NCBI GenBank assembly: GCA_013178415.1
Contig: JABLXA010000011.1
Coordinates: 42,899-106,898 of the forward strand
DNA from: Bacillota bacterium
Lineage (GTDB): Bacteria; Bacillota; SHA-98; Ch115
DNA: 64,000 nucleotides
Reading direction: 5' to 3'
Below are positions 34,002 to 43,767 of this stretch, piece after piece; within the stretch, counting starts at the first letter, position 1, and every line of letters begins with the position of its first letter. The notes under the pieces were generated by a model that saw only the letters and a list, made by a program, of their open reading frames with translations, was not told where the DNA came from and did no database searches. Position numbers and translations under genes: made by a program.

Positions 34002-36251
34002 TCAGAAGATCAAAAGATCATCGGCGGAGACAGAGCTACTACGAGTCAATCCAGTCTCCTCGCTATAGAGAGTGAGATCCTTCAGCACACAATACTGCCC
34101 CGCAATCACCTCCAGAGCATCACGATCCAAAAGATCCATATACTCATTGAAATAGACTTGAACCGAATAAGGCTGCAAACTTCTTGATAGCCGGGCAGTT
34201 GCGCCGTTCCATCTCGCTTCCTGCACCAATTCGATGCATTCGGGGTCGCGTGGGATAACGATTGGAGTCATGTCACCCTCGATAATCCGAAAAGCCGGGT
34301 CGATGCTCCGGAAGGGAAAAGCCAGGCGCTTTGCATCCGCCTCTAACTGCTGTATGATCTCTTTTTCATCCAGTTTCTTACCTTCAATGTCATATAACAG
34401 TGCAAAGTACTGACGCACGGCCTCCAGTGACAGCGGGTCATCGTAATTTCGCATCACCATCTCCGCTACCGCTGCAGTCCGGCTGAGCCAGCCGCGAGGC
34501 TGCCCATGGCGCTCAGGTCTGAATATGTATACATTTCCCCCGGACTGCAGCCTGCCTTCGCGATTGCACCGGCCCGCCGCCTGAGCAATGGAATCGACTC
34601 CTGCAACAGCCCTGTAGACTACTGGAAAATCCACATCCACGCCAGCTTCTATGAGCTGCGTGGAAACGACACGGCACTCACCTCCTTCCTTCAGAATGTC
34701 CCGGATTTCCTGCAGCTTCCGAGAACGATGCACCGCATACATCCGGGCACTCAAGTGAAATGCCCCTTTGCCCTGGATCAGTTTGTACACCTTCAATGCG
34801 TGGTCTCTAGTGTTGACGATGCACAGAGCCTGCCTATGTTCCTTCATCATGGTAGCCAGGCTCTCATCGTCCACTTCGCCCAGCTGGGCCACATGAATGC
34901 GGCGAAAGGCCTCGTAAAGTGCTGGGGGATCTGGCGCTAATTCCTTGATGACGAGATTGTCTGGAAGAAACGTCTTTATGGCAGGCTGTGTTGCTGTGCA
35001 AAGTACGACAGCCGTGTGGTAATTCCTCACCAACTCTGCCAGGGCCAGAAGACAGGGTTTCAAATATTGGGTCGGCAGCATCTGGGCCTCGTCCAGTATG
35101 ACCACGCTGTTAGCGATGTTGTGTAACTTGCGACAGCGTGAGCCTTTAGCAGCGAATAGCGACTCAAAAAACTGGACATTCGTTGTGACCACAATCGGCG
35201 CGTCCCAGTTTTCGGTGGAAAGCATCAGCCTGTATTGCTCTTGCGACCAGGTTTCGTCGTCATCAATATGGAACTGGAAATTGCTATGGTGCTCCAACAC
35301 GCAACTCTCTCCGAATATCTGCCTGAAAACGGCCGCATTCTGCTCAATGATGCTGGTGAACGGGATCACGTAGATGACCCGGTCCATACAATGTTTGATT
35401 GCATGGCGCAATGCAAAAGCCAGAGATGAAAGAGTCTTACCGCCGCCGGTCGGGACGGTCAGCGTAAAGAGCCCTGGTGAGAGATTTGCCTTCTCCTGGC
35501 AGGATTCCAGGATTTCACGCCGCCACCGGTTTATAGGAGTTTTGGGAGACGACGTACGCTTACTCTCCAAATACCTGTCCAGATGGGGCAGTAATTCCTG
35601 CAACCCGGGGTGGGCCCCACGTGCCCTCGCTCGCTGTGGGTCGATGGCAGCCTCTGTATCGAGAAAATCAGCATCGACAAGACAGGAGTACAGAAATCGA
35701 ATGAAAAACTGGAGGCTGAATCCAGGGTTTACAGAGGATGGCCGTATGGGCAGGCTCGCCTTTATTGGTAAGCTGGTCACTTCCCTCTTGTACGCATCAT
35801 ACCGGTAAGGCAAATCCTTATGCAGACGTCTGCAGAGGGAATCATCATCTGCCGGACTCCCATAATCAGGCAACCCAGCATGGTGGCCCGCAATTACATA
35901 GGCCAGGATGCGGCCCAGCGCATCACCATACAGCCTCACAGCCTCTTGAGCTCCAGCGGTCGAATGATCCACCGTTAATGGACTACCCTTCAAACGCCTT
36001 TGGAATTCCTCAGAATACTTGCCAATATCGTGTAACAAACCAGCAGCCTGAGCAAAAAGGCTCGCTCCGAATCCCTTGGCAAATCGGGCTGCCAATTGGC
36101 CAGTGCCTTCGAGATGATTCTTCAAAAGTTGCCATCTGTCTTCTCCAGCACCCTCCATTGAATGCGCGTAATAGGCCACCTTTCCGATCCCTTTCTTTCT
36201 CAATGGTCCATCCTTTAGCCCATCTTTCCCCAACGTACCCGTATATCGCAA
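34002..36251 (-). CDS. cas3: CRISPR-associated nuclease-helicase Cas3
   Basis: This is the effector that unwinds and degrades target DNA after Cascade binding. The N-terminal HD nuclease has AAGLLHDIGKYSEEFQ (HD pair), VDHSTAGAQ and AGHHAGLPDYG. The SF2 helicase follows with Walker A TVPTGGGKTLSSLAFA, Walker B VVILDEAQMLP, CTATQP, and motif VI-like VSTQLIEAGVDVDFPVVYR. The length of 749 residues is normal. The open frame starts at 36251, but GTG 36179 (MAYYAHSMEG, behind AAAGGGATCGG) fits the family start better. It leads the cas operon. The 289 bases upstream carry no clear promoter that I can defend. Confidence 0.96.
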   Translation of the reverse strand: MRYTGTLGKDGLKDGPLRKKGIGKVAYYAHSMEGAGEDRWQLLKNHLEGTGQLAARFAKGFGASLFAQAAGLLHDIGKYSEEFQRRLKGSPLTVDHSTAGAQEAVRLYGDALGRILAYVIAGHHAGLPDYGSPADDDSLCRRLHKDLPYRYDAYKREVTSLPIKASLPIRPSSVNPGFSLQFFIRFLYSCLVDADFLDTEAAIDPQRARARGAHPGLQELLPHLDRYLESKRTSSPKTPINRWRREILESCQEKANLSPGLFTLTVPTGGGKTLSSLAFALRHAIKHCMDRVIYVIPFTSIIEQNAAVFRQIFGESCVLEHHSNFQFHIDDDETWSQEQYRLMLSTENWDAPIVVTTNVQFFESLFAAKGSRCRKLHNIANSVVILDEAQMLPTQYLKPCLLALAELVRNYHTAVVLCTATQPAIKTFLPDNLVIKELAPDPPALYEAFRRIHVAQLGEVDDESLATMMKEHRQALCIVNTRDHALKVYKLIQGKGAFHLSARMYAVHRSRKLQEIRDILKEGGECRVVSTQLIEAGVDVDFPVVYRAVAGVDSIAQAAGRCNREGRLQSGGNVYIFRPERHGQPRGWLSRTAAVAEMVMRNYDDPLSLEAVRQYFALLYDIEGKKLDEKEIIQQLEADAKRLAFPFRSIDPAFRIIEGDMTPIVIPRDPECIELVQEARWNGATARLSRSLQPYSVQVYFNEYMDLLDRDALEVIAGQYCVLKDLTLYSEETGLTRSSSVSADDLLIF

Positions 36252-36540
36252 GTTGTCCTCTTTGTATTTTGTATATCGAAAACTGCTCCATCTTCTGCGG
36301 TGTAAAAAGTGGTCATACCCTATCCTTTGTGAATCCGGGGCATGAGTTGAATCCTAGGGAGTGCATGAGTCTAATGTCGTCCAAATACTTATACCAAATT
36401 TCTCTAGATGATGTGGATATCCCTGCTTTTCTTTGGTCGACAGGCGGAATGATTCAACGGAGCTCAGGTAAGACTTTTGTTTAGACTTCAAATTAACATC
36501 ATCCAAACTGTTTGCCCATGCTAATGTTCCCTCCCGATTC

Positions 36541-37866
36541 CTATTCAGCTTCTGCCTTATGGGCGGTGACAGAAACGCGACGTAACGCAAGAGATATAAA
36601 GACTCCAGCAGACAGGATCAGGAAAAGAAGGGCCAGTGGAGCGCGGGGGTTGACCTCGAAAATGCGCCCAGCCAGAGGGGTGAGAGGAACGATGGCAATC
36701 ATGCTAAGTGAATTCATGCCAGCCAGCAAAGTCGCGCGATGCCTGTCTTCAAGCACATTAGCAATAAATGCGTCACGCACTGGGTTTACAAGGACTGTGC
36801 CGATTCCGATCAAAGTAGCCGATAGTGCTAGCAAGATATATGAATTTGCCGGCGTCAGGATGAATAGCAATGTGCCGACGCAAAGCATGCCACTACTAAA
36901 GATGAGCCAGTGAGGGAGCTTTTCCACGTGTATTCGAGGTACGAGTAACACAAGGGTCGCGATCATCACCAGGGAGGAAAAAGTTGGCCATGCCGCGGCT
37001 AGACCCGGAGAAAGAGCCAGGCCTTTCGGATGAGTCATGTAAAGAATTGAATAAGTTGTCCAGATGGCTTGATAGCCGAAGTTGATCACAACCAGAAAGA
37101 AAAGCAAAATAAGGGTGGGATTTTTGAATCCTTCAGCATAGATCTCCCGATAGCCGGCCAAAGAATCACGTAATCTGGCTCCACGGAGTTCATTCACCAT
37201 CGCGGCTCCCACTGAAGTTTCCCGTGTCAAAAGGCCTCTGACGAACGTCATTATGGTTATCGTTGTGAATGCCACGGCATAGATGATACGACATCCGAGA
37301 ATCACGCCATATCTGTCAACAATCCACCCTGCAATCGGCGAAAAGAGGCCCGCTCCCAACACTACAAGCTGGAAACCCGCAAAAACGATTGGACGGCGGT
37401 CAGGACGAGTATCTTCCACCAGAAGGCAAGACCATGAAGGCCATATGATTATATTGATACCATTAAGAATGGCAGCTGCTACAAAGAACCAGACATTCCG
37501 GGCCAGCATCCACAGGATCGTCGGCAAAACCCATGAGAATATGTCAAAGACGATGAGGGTTCGTTTGCGTCCAAATCGATCTGCGACATAGCCGCCAAAC
37601 GGCGCCACCAACATCTGAGTTATCAACGTGAGGGAGGCGAGCCAACCTATCTGGACCGCGTTCAGTCCAAGCTGTTCCATGAATAATGAGGCATAAGTCC
37701 TGATCCAGGCGACAGGAATAGCCCACAGGGGTTCTGTCGGCAAGAGAATTCGCACATTCCGGCTGATTCCATGCGCCATGCGACGGTAGTGTGTCACGAA
37801 GCGCATCTTGAGCATGGCCCTGAGGCCAGGAGTTGAAGATGTCATCCTATTCATAAGCGATGGCAT
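36541..37866 (-). CDS. Major facilitator superfamily transporter
   Basis: This 12-helix transporter of 441 residues has the loop 2-3 signature GGYVADRFGRKRTLIVFD (about residues 106-123) and a weaker repeat later. Its first ~45 residues are an unusual cytoplasmic extension rich in Met/Arg (TPGLRAMLKMRFVTHYRRMA); such set-ups occur in a class of Bacillota MFS proteins of unknown substrate. It is divergent from lacI and back-to-back with the cas operon start. It may belong to the sugar locus on its right, but no substrate can be read. Confidence 0.85.
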   Translation of the reverse strand: MPSLMNRMTSSTPGLRAMLKMRFVTHYRRMAHGISRNVRILLPTEPLWAIPVAWIRTYASLFMEQLGLNAVQIGWLASLTLITQMLVAPFGGYVADRFGRKRTLIVFDIFSWVLPTILWMLARNVWFFVAAAILNGINIIIWPSWSCLLVEDTRPDRRPIVFAGFQLVVLGAGLFSPIAGWIVDRYGVILGCRIIYAVAFTTITIMTFVRGLLTRETSVGAAMVNELRGARLRDSLAGYREIYAEGFKNPTLILLFFLVVINFGYQAIWTTYSILYMTHPKGLALSPGLAAAWPTFSSLVMIATLVLLVPRIHVEKLPHWLIFSSGMLCVGTLLFILTPANSYILLALSATLIGIGTVLVNPVRDAFIANVLEDRHRATLLAGMNSLSMIAIVPLTPLAGRIFEVNPRAPLALLFLILSAGVFISLALRRVSVTAHKAEAE

Positions 37867-38024
37867 ATGATACCTCTTTCCAATATTTATGGCGCATAGC
37901 CTAGTATATCAGGTTCACTGCTCCTCGGAAATATCCTCCTCACTGGATGGGAATTCCTCACTCGCACTTCAAAAATTCTCTGGCGAAAAAGAAGGAATCT
38001 GACATATGTTATAGAATTAACCTA

Positions 38025-38040
38025 ATGCAAGCGCTTGCAT
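38025..38040. promoter_or_regulatory. LacI-family operator palindrome
   Basis: ATGCAAGCGCTTGCAT is a perfect 16-bp palindrome with the central CG of LacI/GalR operators, 95 bases before the lacI-family start and about 160 before the divergent MFS start. The right half supplies TTGCAT, a plausible -35 hexamer for the plus strand. This suggests autoregulation, and perhaps control of the MFS gene. I did not find a second clear copy upstream of the solute-binding gene. Confidence 0.7.
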
Positions 38041-38134
38041 AGACAGAAATAATAACTCGAGAATAACGACCATATCCAAGCATACAGGAGAATATGCAGG
38101 CACATGACCACCAACAAAGGGAAGATGCCACCTT

Positions 38135-39142
38135 ATGATCACGCTTAAGGACATCGCGCAAGCTGCCGGAGTTTCTCAATCGACGGTTTCGCGCATATTG
38201 AATCAACGTCCCGGCATTTCGGGCCCTACGCGTGAACGAGTTTTGGAGATAGCGGCGAGTCTCAACTATCATCCCAACGACTTGGCGCGCGGGCTCGCAG
38301 GATCAGCCACAAATATAGTAGGCGTGATCTTTCCCCGAATCAGTAACCTCTACTATGCGCAACTGTTACAGGGCATTCAGGAGGTTGCCGGTGATCTGGG
38401 TTATACTCTTGTCCTATGTATCACAAATAATGATGTGGAAAGGGCACTCAAGTACCTTCAAATCCTAAAAGGCTATCGATCTGCCGGTGTTATCTATCTA
38501 AACGCATACTTCCAGGAAAAGGACCAGGAGGGTTTGCTGAAGGCAGATATTCCGGCAATAATCATCAGCAGAAAGGTTCCGCCTGGCAAGTTCTACTCCA
38601 TAGTCATCGACGAATTCAAGGAAGCGAGCCGGGCCACTAGATACCTTATTGAGCTTGGCCATCGCAGACTTGCTTTCATCGGGGGTCCGCTAGAAGATCC
38701 ATGGCCCGGGCAGCTAAGGCTGGCGGGGTTTAGGGAAACAGTGCAAGCTTACGGCCTGGATCTTGATCCGAGCCTCATCACTCAGGGGGACTGGACATTT
38801 GGGAGCGGAGTGGCTGCCATGAAGAGGCTGCTCGCCAACGGGCGAAAGATCGATGCGGTCTTTGCGGCCAGTGATGAGATGGCCATAGGCGCGATGAAAG
38901 CCGCGCAAGCAGCCGGGCTCTCCGTGCCAGGGGACATCTCAGTAATAGGCTTTGATGGAGTGCCGCTTGGAATTATGTGCACACCGGAACTTACTACCAT
39001 AGAGCAGCCCATCACTGAGATGGGCCGGACAGCCATGAGTGTCCTGCATCGATTGATACAAAAGGCTGACGTGGAGAATTACCAATTTGTCTTGCCTTGT
39101 CGCCTGGTGGAGCGGGCATCTTGCCGGCGTCGTGAAGATTAA
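38135..39142 (+). CDS. LacI-family transcriptional regulator
   Basis: This 335-residue repressor has the N-terminal helix-turn-helix MITLKDIAQAAGVSQSTVSR, followed by the hinge ILNQRPGISGPTRERVLEIA and LARGLAGSATNIVGVIFPRI. A periplasmic-binding-like sensor domain ends DISVIGFDGVPLGIMCTPELTTIEQP. The inducer is probably the sugar taken up by the transporter downstream. It lies directly before the binding-protein gene and after a matching operator. Confidence 0.95.
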   Translation: MITLKDIAQAAGVSQSTVSRILNQRPGISGPTRERVLEIAASLNYHPNDLARGLAGSATNIVGVIFPRISNLYYAQLLQGIQEVAGDLGYTLVLCITNNDVERALKYLQILKGYRSAGVIYLNAYFQEKDQEGLLKADIPAIIISRKVPPGKFYSIVIDEFKEASRATRYLIELGHRRLAFIGGPLEDPWPGQLRLAGFRETVQAYGLDLDPSLITQGDWTFGSGVAAMKRLLANGRKIDAVFAASDEMAIGAMKAAQAAGLSVPGDISVIGFDGVPLGIMCTPELTTIEQPITEMGRTAMSVLHRLIQKADVENYQFVLPCRLVERASCRRRED

Positions 39143-39397
39143 GAGAACCATATCGCTCATTTTGGAGTTCCGCCGCCACATCAGGCGCATCATTATCAGA
39201 CTGGGCTCGGACGCAAAATGAAATTGCGGACTCCGGCCCACAGGACATCGCACCAGCGATAAATGACGGGGGTGATAGATGTAGACTTAAGGCTTATTTA
39301 TCATGTGGACACGTGGACGGCTGTGGGTTAGCACCGTAGAAGACAGATGTTTCCAAAAGACAACAGGATGATATGGAGAGAAAGGGGTAAAGCCTTG
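39143..39397 (+). promoter_or_regulatory. Intergenic region before the sugar transporter
   Basis: This stretch should hold the promoter of the transporter genes. CGCAA...TTGCG forms a small inverted repeat near 39211-39227, and GTGGACACGTGGAC near 39304 is a short direct repeat. Neither is a strong match to the operator at 38025. The ribosome binding site of the next gene is AAAGGGG (39383-39389). No gene is visible. Confidence 0.35.
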
Positions 39398-40651
39398 ATG
39401 AAACGCATATTGATGTTCTCCGTTATCTTGACTTTGGTCCTGAGCATGGTTGCTGGCGCGTGTGCTAAAGAGCCTGTGGTTATCAACATGTTTTGCGGAA
39501 AAGATCAATCAGGCGCCAACGTAAAACTTGTAGAGATGTTCAATTCCACCCATGATAACATCAAAATAAACTACCAGGAGCTACCCCCAAGCACAACAGA
39601 ATAGCATGATAAGTATGTCACTGTGCTGGCTGCGCGGGATTCTAGCATCGATGTCATGGCTACAGATATCCCATGGGCCCCGGAATTTGCCTCAGCAGGA
39701 TGGCTGCTTCCCCTTGATGACCTGTTCACCGATCGGAATGAGTATTTTGAAGGACCCCTCCTGGGGACAACCTACATGCGTCACATCTATGCGGTACCCT
39801 GGTTTAACAATGCAGGCATGCTCTTCTATCGCAAGGATCTGCTGGATGGTGCAGGCATTAAACCCCCATCAACTTTCGATGAATTGGTTGCAGCGGCCCA
39901 AAAACTCCAAACTCCTGACCGCTATGGCTTTGTCTGGCAGGGTAAACAGTACGAAGGCGTTGTTTGCGCATGGCTGGAAGTATTTTGGGGCATGGGCGGC
40001 CGCATGCTGGATGAGGATGGCAATCTCGTCGCTGATAAGAAAACCCTCGCCGATTCCCTCCAGTGGATGGGTGACCTGATTCATAAATACAAGATCACCC
40101 CACCAGCGGTCACCACATGGCAGGAAGCGGAAAGCCAGGCCGTCTTCTTGGAAGGCAAGGCGGTCTTCCACAGGGGTTGGCCATCAGTCTATGCCAATGG
40201 TCAAAATCCGTCTATGTCCAAAATCATAGGCAAGATCGGCATTGTGCCCATGGTCCATGCTCCGGGCAAGAAATCTGCAGCAACCCTTGGTACATGGAAC
40301 CTCAGCATTTCCAGGTTCACCAAGCATCCAAAGGAAGCCTGGGAAGTTGTCAGATTTATGACCAGCTTTGAAGCGCAGAAGATCAAAGCACTCATGGGGG
40401 GCAACCCACCGGCGCGAAGGGCTGTCTACAATGACCCGGAAGTGCTGAAGATGTTCCCGCATTTCAAACAATTCCACGATGTATTCCTTGGCGCCTTACC
40501 GCGGCCAGTGACTCCTGCGTATCCTCAGATGTCTGTCGAGGCTATCCAGCCGCATATAGCTGCGGTCCTGGCAGGAACCAAGACCGGCGAGGCTGCTGCG
40601 GAAGCCATGCTGCGTGATATGAAGAAAATCCTCGACCGGGCGAAGAAATAG
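39398..40651 (+). pseudogene. Sugar ABC solute-binding protein interrupted by one amber codon
   Basis: This family 1 extracellular solute-binding protein should capture a sugar for the two permeases downstream. It starts MKRILMFSVILTLVLSMVAGAC, a signal sequence with a possible lipoprotein Cys. The frame stops at TAG 39602-39604 after NYQELPPSTTE and then continues in the same frame as HDKYVTVLAARDSSIDVMA to a normal end at 40651. In relatives the stop position is a Gln before HDK, so a single CAG to TAG change explains it. The remainder is intact and well conserved, so the loss is recent, suppressed, or a sequence error. Confidence 0.85.
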
Positions 40652-40715
40652 CCACCGGGCGGGGCGGTGGGTGAGGGGCGGAATCCCCTCACCCGCAAAT
40701 GAGGGGGTAGAATGC

Positions 40716-41609
40716 ATGAAGCCACCCAAAAGTCTGACTGAGGCGCAGCTGGGCCAGGTACTGGTGGCGCCAGCGGTCCTTGTCATCTGTGCCATAGCCT
40801 TTTTTCCCGTCCTTGCGGCTTCCTGGTTAAGTTTACATGAGTATAACCTCAAATACCCTTACCTGGGTCAGCCTTTTGTCGGATTGGGAAACTATATCAA
40901 CATGCTTTCAGATGGCCGTTTCCTCAACTCAGTAAAAGTGACAACCATCTTTGCGGGCTCTTCTGTAGCGGTCGAACTTGTCCTGGGAATGGCTATTGCC
41001 CTGCTTATCAATCGAGAATTTAAAGGCAGAGGCATTGTCCGAGCCTCGGTGCTCGTGCCCTGGGCTCTCACGACTGTCGTGATGGCGCGCATGTGGGCCT
41101 GGATCTACAATAGCGAATATGGAATCTTCAATGCTATTTTGAAGGAATTAGGCATCATTCACCAATACATCCCATGGGTTGCGGACGCGAGCTTCGCTCT
41201 ATGGGCTGCTGTGGGCGCAGATACCTGGAAAACGACTCCATTTATGGCTCTGCTTCTCCTGGCTGGTCTTCAGACGATTCCTGGAGAACTGTATGAGGCG
41301 GCAATGGTTGATGGCGCCAACGCCTGGAGGCGTTTCTGGCTTATCACAGTACCTCTTATGCGCCCAACGATCTTAGTGGCCCTACTTTTCCGCACGCTCG
41401 ATGCAGCCCGGGTCTTTGACCTGCTCTTCGTGCTCACTGGCGGCGGTCCGGGTTTCAGCACTGAATCCCTGTCGATTTATACCTACCGATCGCTATCCGT
41501 CAATCTCGATTTTGGCTACGGTTCGGCGCTATCTGTAGCCACTTTTCTGTATGTCATGCTGATTAGTTTTGTCTATATCAAGGTCCTGGGAGCAAGCGCT
41601 TCCCGCTGA
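40716..41609 (+). CDS. Sugar ABC transporter permease (MalF/UgpA type)
   Basis: This 297-residue membrane protein has the sequence MKPPKSLTEAQLGQVLVAPAV at the start and six helices. The EAA loop reads ELYEAAMVDGANAWRRFWLITVPLMRPT, followed by DLLFVLTGGGPGFSTESLS, typical of carbohydrate importers. The frame opens at 40671, but ATG 40716 follows GAGGGGG. It belongs with the interrupted binding protein and the next permease. No ATPase is encoded nearby, as is common when a shared MsmK-type ATPase is used. Confidence 0.93.
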   Translation: MKPPKSLTEAQLGQVLVAPAVLVICAIAFFPVLAASWLSLHEYNLKYPYLGQPFVGLGNYINMLSDGRFLNSVKVTTIFAGSSVAVELVLGMAIALLINREFKGRGIVRASVLVPWALTTVVMARMWAWIYNSEYGIFNAILKELGIIHQYIPWVADASFALWAAVGADTWKTTPFMALLLLAGLQTIPGELYEAAMVDGANAWRRFWLITVPLMRPTILVALLFRTLDAARVFDLLFVLTGGGPGFSTESLSIYTYRSLSVNLDFGYGSALSVATFLYVMLISFVYIKVLGASASR

Positions 41610-41623
41610 TGGGGGGTCCTATT

Positions 41624-42523
41624 ATGAGCATCGTGAAATCTCCGCCGCGAAACACAGCAGGTCAAAGACGTGGCTGGAAAAGTCATGACTGGAAGAAACA
41701 ACTAGGTAATGTCACATTCTATGCGGGGGTAGTATTACTCGTGGCATTTTGTCTTGCGCCATTTCTCTGGATTGTCAGCACTTCACTCAAATCCCCTGAC
41801 CAGCTCTATAAAACCCCGCCGGAACTCATTTCACGGCCTATATTCTGGAAGAATTACATAGAGGTCTTCCATGGACGTCCATTCGCCCTCAATATTTTAA
41901 ATAGTGTCATAGTCGCAGGTTCAGCCATGTTCCTGGCGCTCCTGGTGGGTTCTTTTGCTGCTTATGCCCTAGCGCGGCTGAAGTTCCCCGGGCGGGATCT
42001 TATTTTGAGCATGGTGCTTGCGGTCTCCATGTTCCCGGGCATAGCTATAGTAAGCCCCCTTTACCTTTTCTTTTCCCGGCTGGGTTTGGTGAATACAAAG
42101 CTAGCATTGATCTTCCCCTATGTTACATTCGCAATGCCCCTTACCATCTGGACGCTTACCGCATTTTTCCGGGACTTGCCCATGGAATTGGAGGAGGCTG
42201 CTAAGGTGGATGGATGCACGCCGGTGCAGGCTTTCACAAAAGTCATCATTCCATTGGCTGCGCCAGGGGTGTTTACGTGCGCAATCCTTGTGTTCATATT
42301 TGCCTGGAATGAGTTCCTATTTGCCCGAACCTTCCTAAATAACGCCAGGTCTTACACAGTTCCCGTCGCCATGCAACTTTTTGAAGGAGTCGGGGACTAC
42401 ACCATCCCATGGGGCCAAATTGCCGCTGCCTCAGTGATCGTGACCATGCCATTGATTATTCTGGTTCTGTTCTTCCAGCGACGCATCGTCGCTGGGCTCA
42501 CTGCAGGCGCGATTAAAGGATGA
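41624..42523 (+). CDS. Sugar ABC transporter permease (MalG/UgpE type)
   Basis: This partner permease has 299 residues, starting MSIVKSPPRNTAGQRRG at ATG 41624 behind GGGGGG. Its EAA loop is ELEEAAKVDGCTPVQAFTKVIIPLAAPG, followed by FIFAWNEFLFARTFL and the C-terminal FFQRRIVAGLTAGAIKG of the MalG class. It follows the first permease at 14 bases and ends the sugar operon at a bidirectional hairpin. Confidence 0.94.
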   Translation: MSIVKSPPRNTAGQRRGWKSHDWKKQLGNVTFYAGVVLLVAFCLAPFLWIVSTSLKSPDQLYKTPPELISRPIFWKNYIEVFHGRPFALNILNSVIVAGSAMFLALLVGSFAAYALARLKFPGRDLILSMVLAVSMFPGIAIVSPLYLFFSRLGLVNTKLALIFPYVTFAMPLTIWTLTAFFRDLPMELEEAAKVDGCTPVQAFTKVIIPLAAPGVFTCAILVFIFAWNEFLFARTFLNNARSYTVPVAMQLFEGVGDYTIPWGQIAAASVIVTMPLIILVLFFQRRIVAGLTAGAIKG

Positions 42524-42547
42524 TTTTCATCTCTCCATTAGTGGCGA

Positions 42548-42583
42548 GTATGGGCGCTCCTTTGCCAGCTGATGCGCCCATAC
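42548..42583. terminator. Bidirectional terminator hairpin
   Basis: GTATGGGCGC (42548-42557) and GCGCCCATAC (42574-42583) form a perfect 10-bp stem with a 16-base loop between two convergent genes. The following ATCTTCCTTA is T-rich but has no long T-run. It probably ends transcription from both the sugar operon and the TPR gene. Confidence 0.65.
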
Positions 42584-42590
42584 ATCTTCC

Positions 42591-43085
42591 TTAGTGACGT
42601 AGAAAGAGCAGGAGAGCGATGCCAATCCCTATGATGAGCCAGATCGAGGCGCCAACTCGTACCGGACTTAACCTCTTGGTATTATCTTCATCCGCCCCCT
42701 GCGGCGGCTTGGGAGGATGCTTCATTTCCAGCGCAAAAGCTCTCCTGCGAAGCCTTACGGCTTCATCTAACTTGCCCTTGCGCTTGCAGACCACGGCAAG
42801 GTTATGATGGGCGTTTACATGCTCTGGATTACATTCTATAGCTTTCCGATACGCGCGTTCCGCGCTGTCGAGATCACCTAAGTCGAAATAGAGATTTCCC
42901 ATCCTATAGTGAATATCTGCTCTCATTATCCCGAATGCAAGCACATCTGACAGTAGATCGAGTCCCTCCTGACAGCGCCCCTGCTGCCTAAGGTTTTCGG
43001 CCTCAGCCAAGGCTTGCTTTACTCTGGCCTGCAATTCGGGATCAGCAGCCCGGATTTCATCTATGCGGTATCCCATCTTTGGCAT
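42591..43085 (-). CDS. TPR-repeat protein with C-terminal membrane anchor
   Basis: This 164-residue protein has about three tetratricopeptide units (residues 28-120), including YRMGNLYFDLGDLDSAERAY and AHHNLAVVCKRKGKLDEAV. A Pro-rich linker and a C-terminal hydrophobic helix ending LIIGIGIALLLFLRH follow, suggesting a tail-anchored scaffold facing the cytoplasm. No partner is evident. A copy of the TIR element lies about 70 bases upstream of its start. Confidence 0.75.
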   Translation of the reverse strand: MPKMGYRIDEIRAADPELQARVKQALAEAENLRQQGRCQEGLDLLSDVLAFGIMRADIHYRMGNLYFDLGDLDSAERAYRKAIECNPEHVNAHHNLAVVCKRKGKLDEAVRLRRRAFALEMKHPPKPPQGADEDNTKRLSPVRVGASIWLIIGIGIALLLFLRH

Positions 43086-43157
43086 CCCTCCTTACTTGCC
43101 CCCTCATCTATGAATTCGCTCTGAAGGCCTCCAACACCTGCCAGGACAATCTCCAGC

Positions 43158-43274
43158 CTATAGATGCCCAAGCTCGAATTTAGAAATGTAAGCCAACTGT
43201 GTACGGCGCGCCTGGCAACCGTGCGGTGACATGGCCGGGTTATCTTTCAACTCTGGACTTGGCAATCTATATTT
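43158..43274. repeat. Dispersed ~120-bp element with terminal inverted repeats (copy B)
   Basis: This is the best second copy of the element at 16948-17068. The left end CTATAGATGCCCAAGCTC and the right end CAACTCTGGACTTGGCAATC plus TATATT are inverted relatives of each other. The interior GCGCGCCTGGCAACCGTGCG matches the other copy. The rest of 43086-43451 contains no gene; GATCCTCGCT occurs twice near 43300-43330. Confidence 0.7.
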
Positions 43275-43451
43275 CCAGCAACCTATAATAAGTCTCCAAT
43301 CCGGTGATCCTCGCTGTCATTGGCAGGGATCCTCGCTCCCATAAGGAACTATCCTTAGCATAGGTTGAATAACGGATTTTGACATGGGGATCTTGGTCTC
43401 GTATATTGGATCATCAGTTTAGAAGGATAAACGAAACACGGAGCAGTATTC

Positions 43452-43767
43452 ATGATGGATGTTGTCATAAATGGCATACTCTTGCATTTTGAGACTCACC
43501 AGACGTAACACATGTCTAAATGGAGTAGATCATATACGTATAGAGCTCAGCCACGGCTTTGAGAACGTGCCAGATAAAGATTTTGACGTTATTATGTCCA
43601 ATCCTCCCTATCATACAGATTTCTCCGTGGCCAAACGTTTCATTGAGGGCGCGTTTGCGCACCTAATTCTCGGCGGCCGTCTCATCATGGTTACAAAACG
43701 ACGCCAATGGTATGAGAATAAGATCAAATCCGTTTTTGGCGGGGTCCGCGTCATAGAATCGGGGTGA
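43452..43767 (+). pseudogene. RsmC-like rRNA methyltransferase with internal deletion
   Basis: The N-terminal piece VVINGILLHFETHQ (from ATG near 43455) and, in another frame, RRNTCLNGVDHIRIELSHGF with the catalytic SNPPYHTDFSVAKRFIE, ILGGRLIMVTKRRQWYENKI and FGGVRV are recognisable parts of a class I SAM-dependent RsmC-type methyltransferase. The stretch between them, normally ~80 residues with the SAM-binding DLGCGxG motif, is missing, and the frame changes at the junction. The last residues after FGGVRVIESG are also cut. It cannot make an active enzyme. Confidence 0.75.

Noticed and set aside
35738..36484. 248-codon plus-strand frame near the cas3 start
   Set aside because: Mostly antisense to cas3; composition (Cys, His, Pro, Ser-rich) is typical of a shadow frame.
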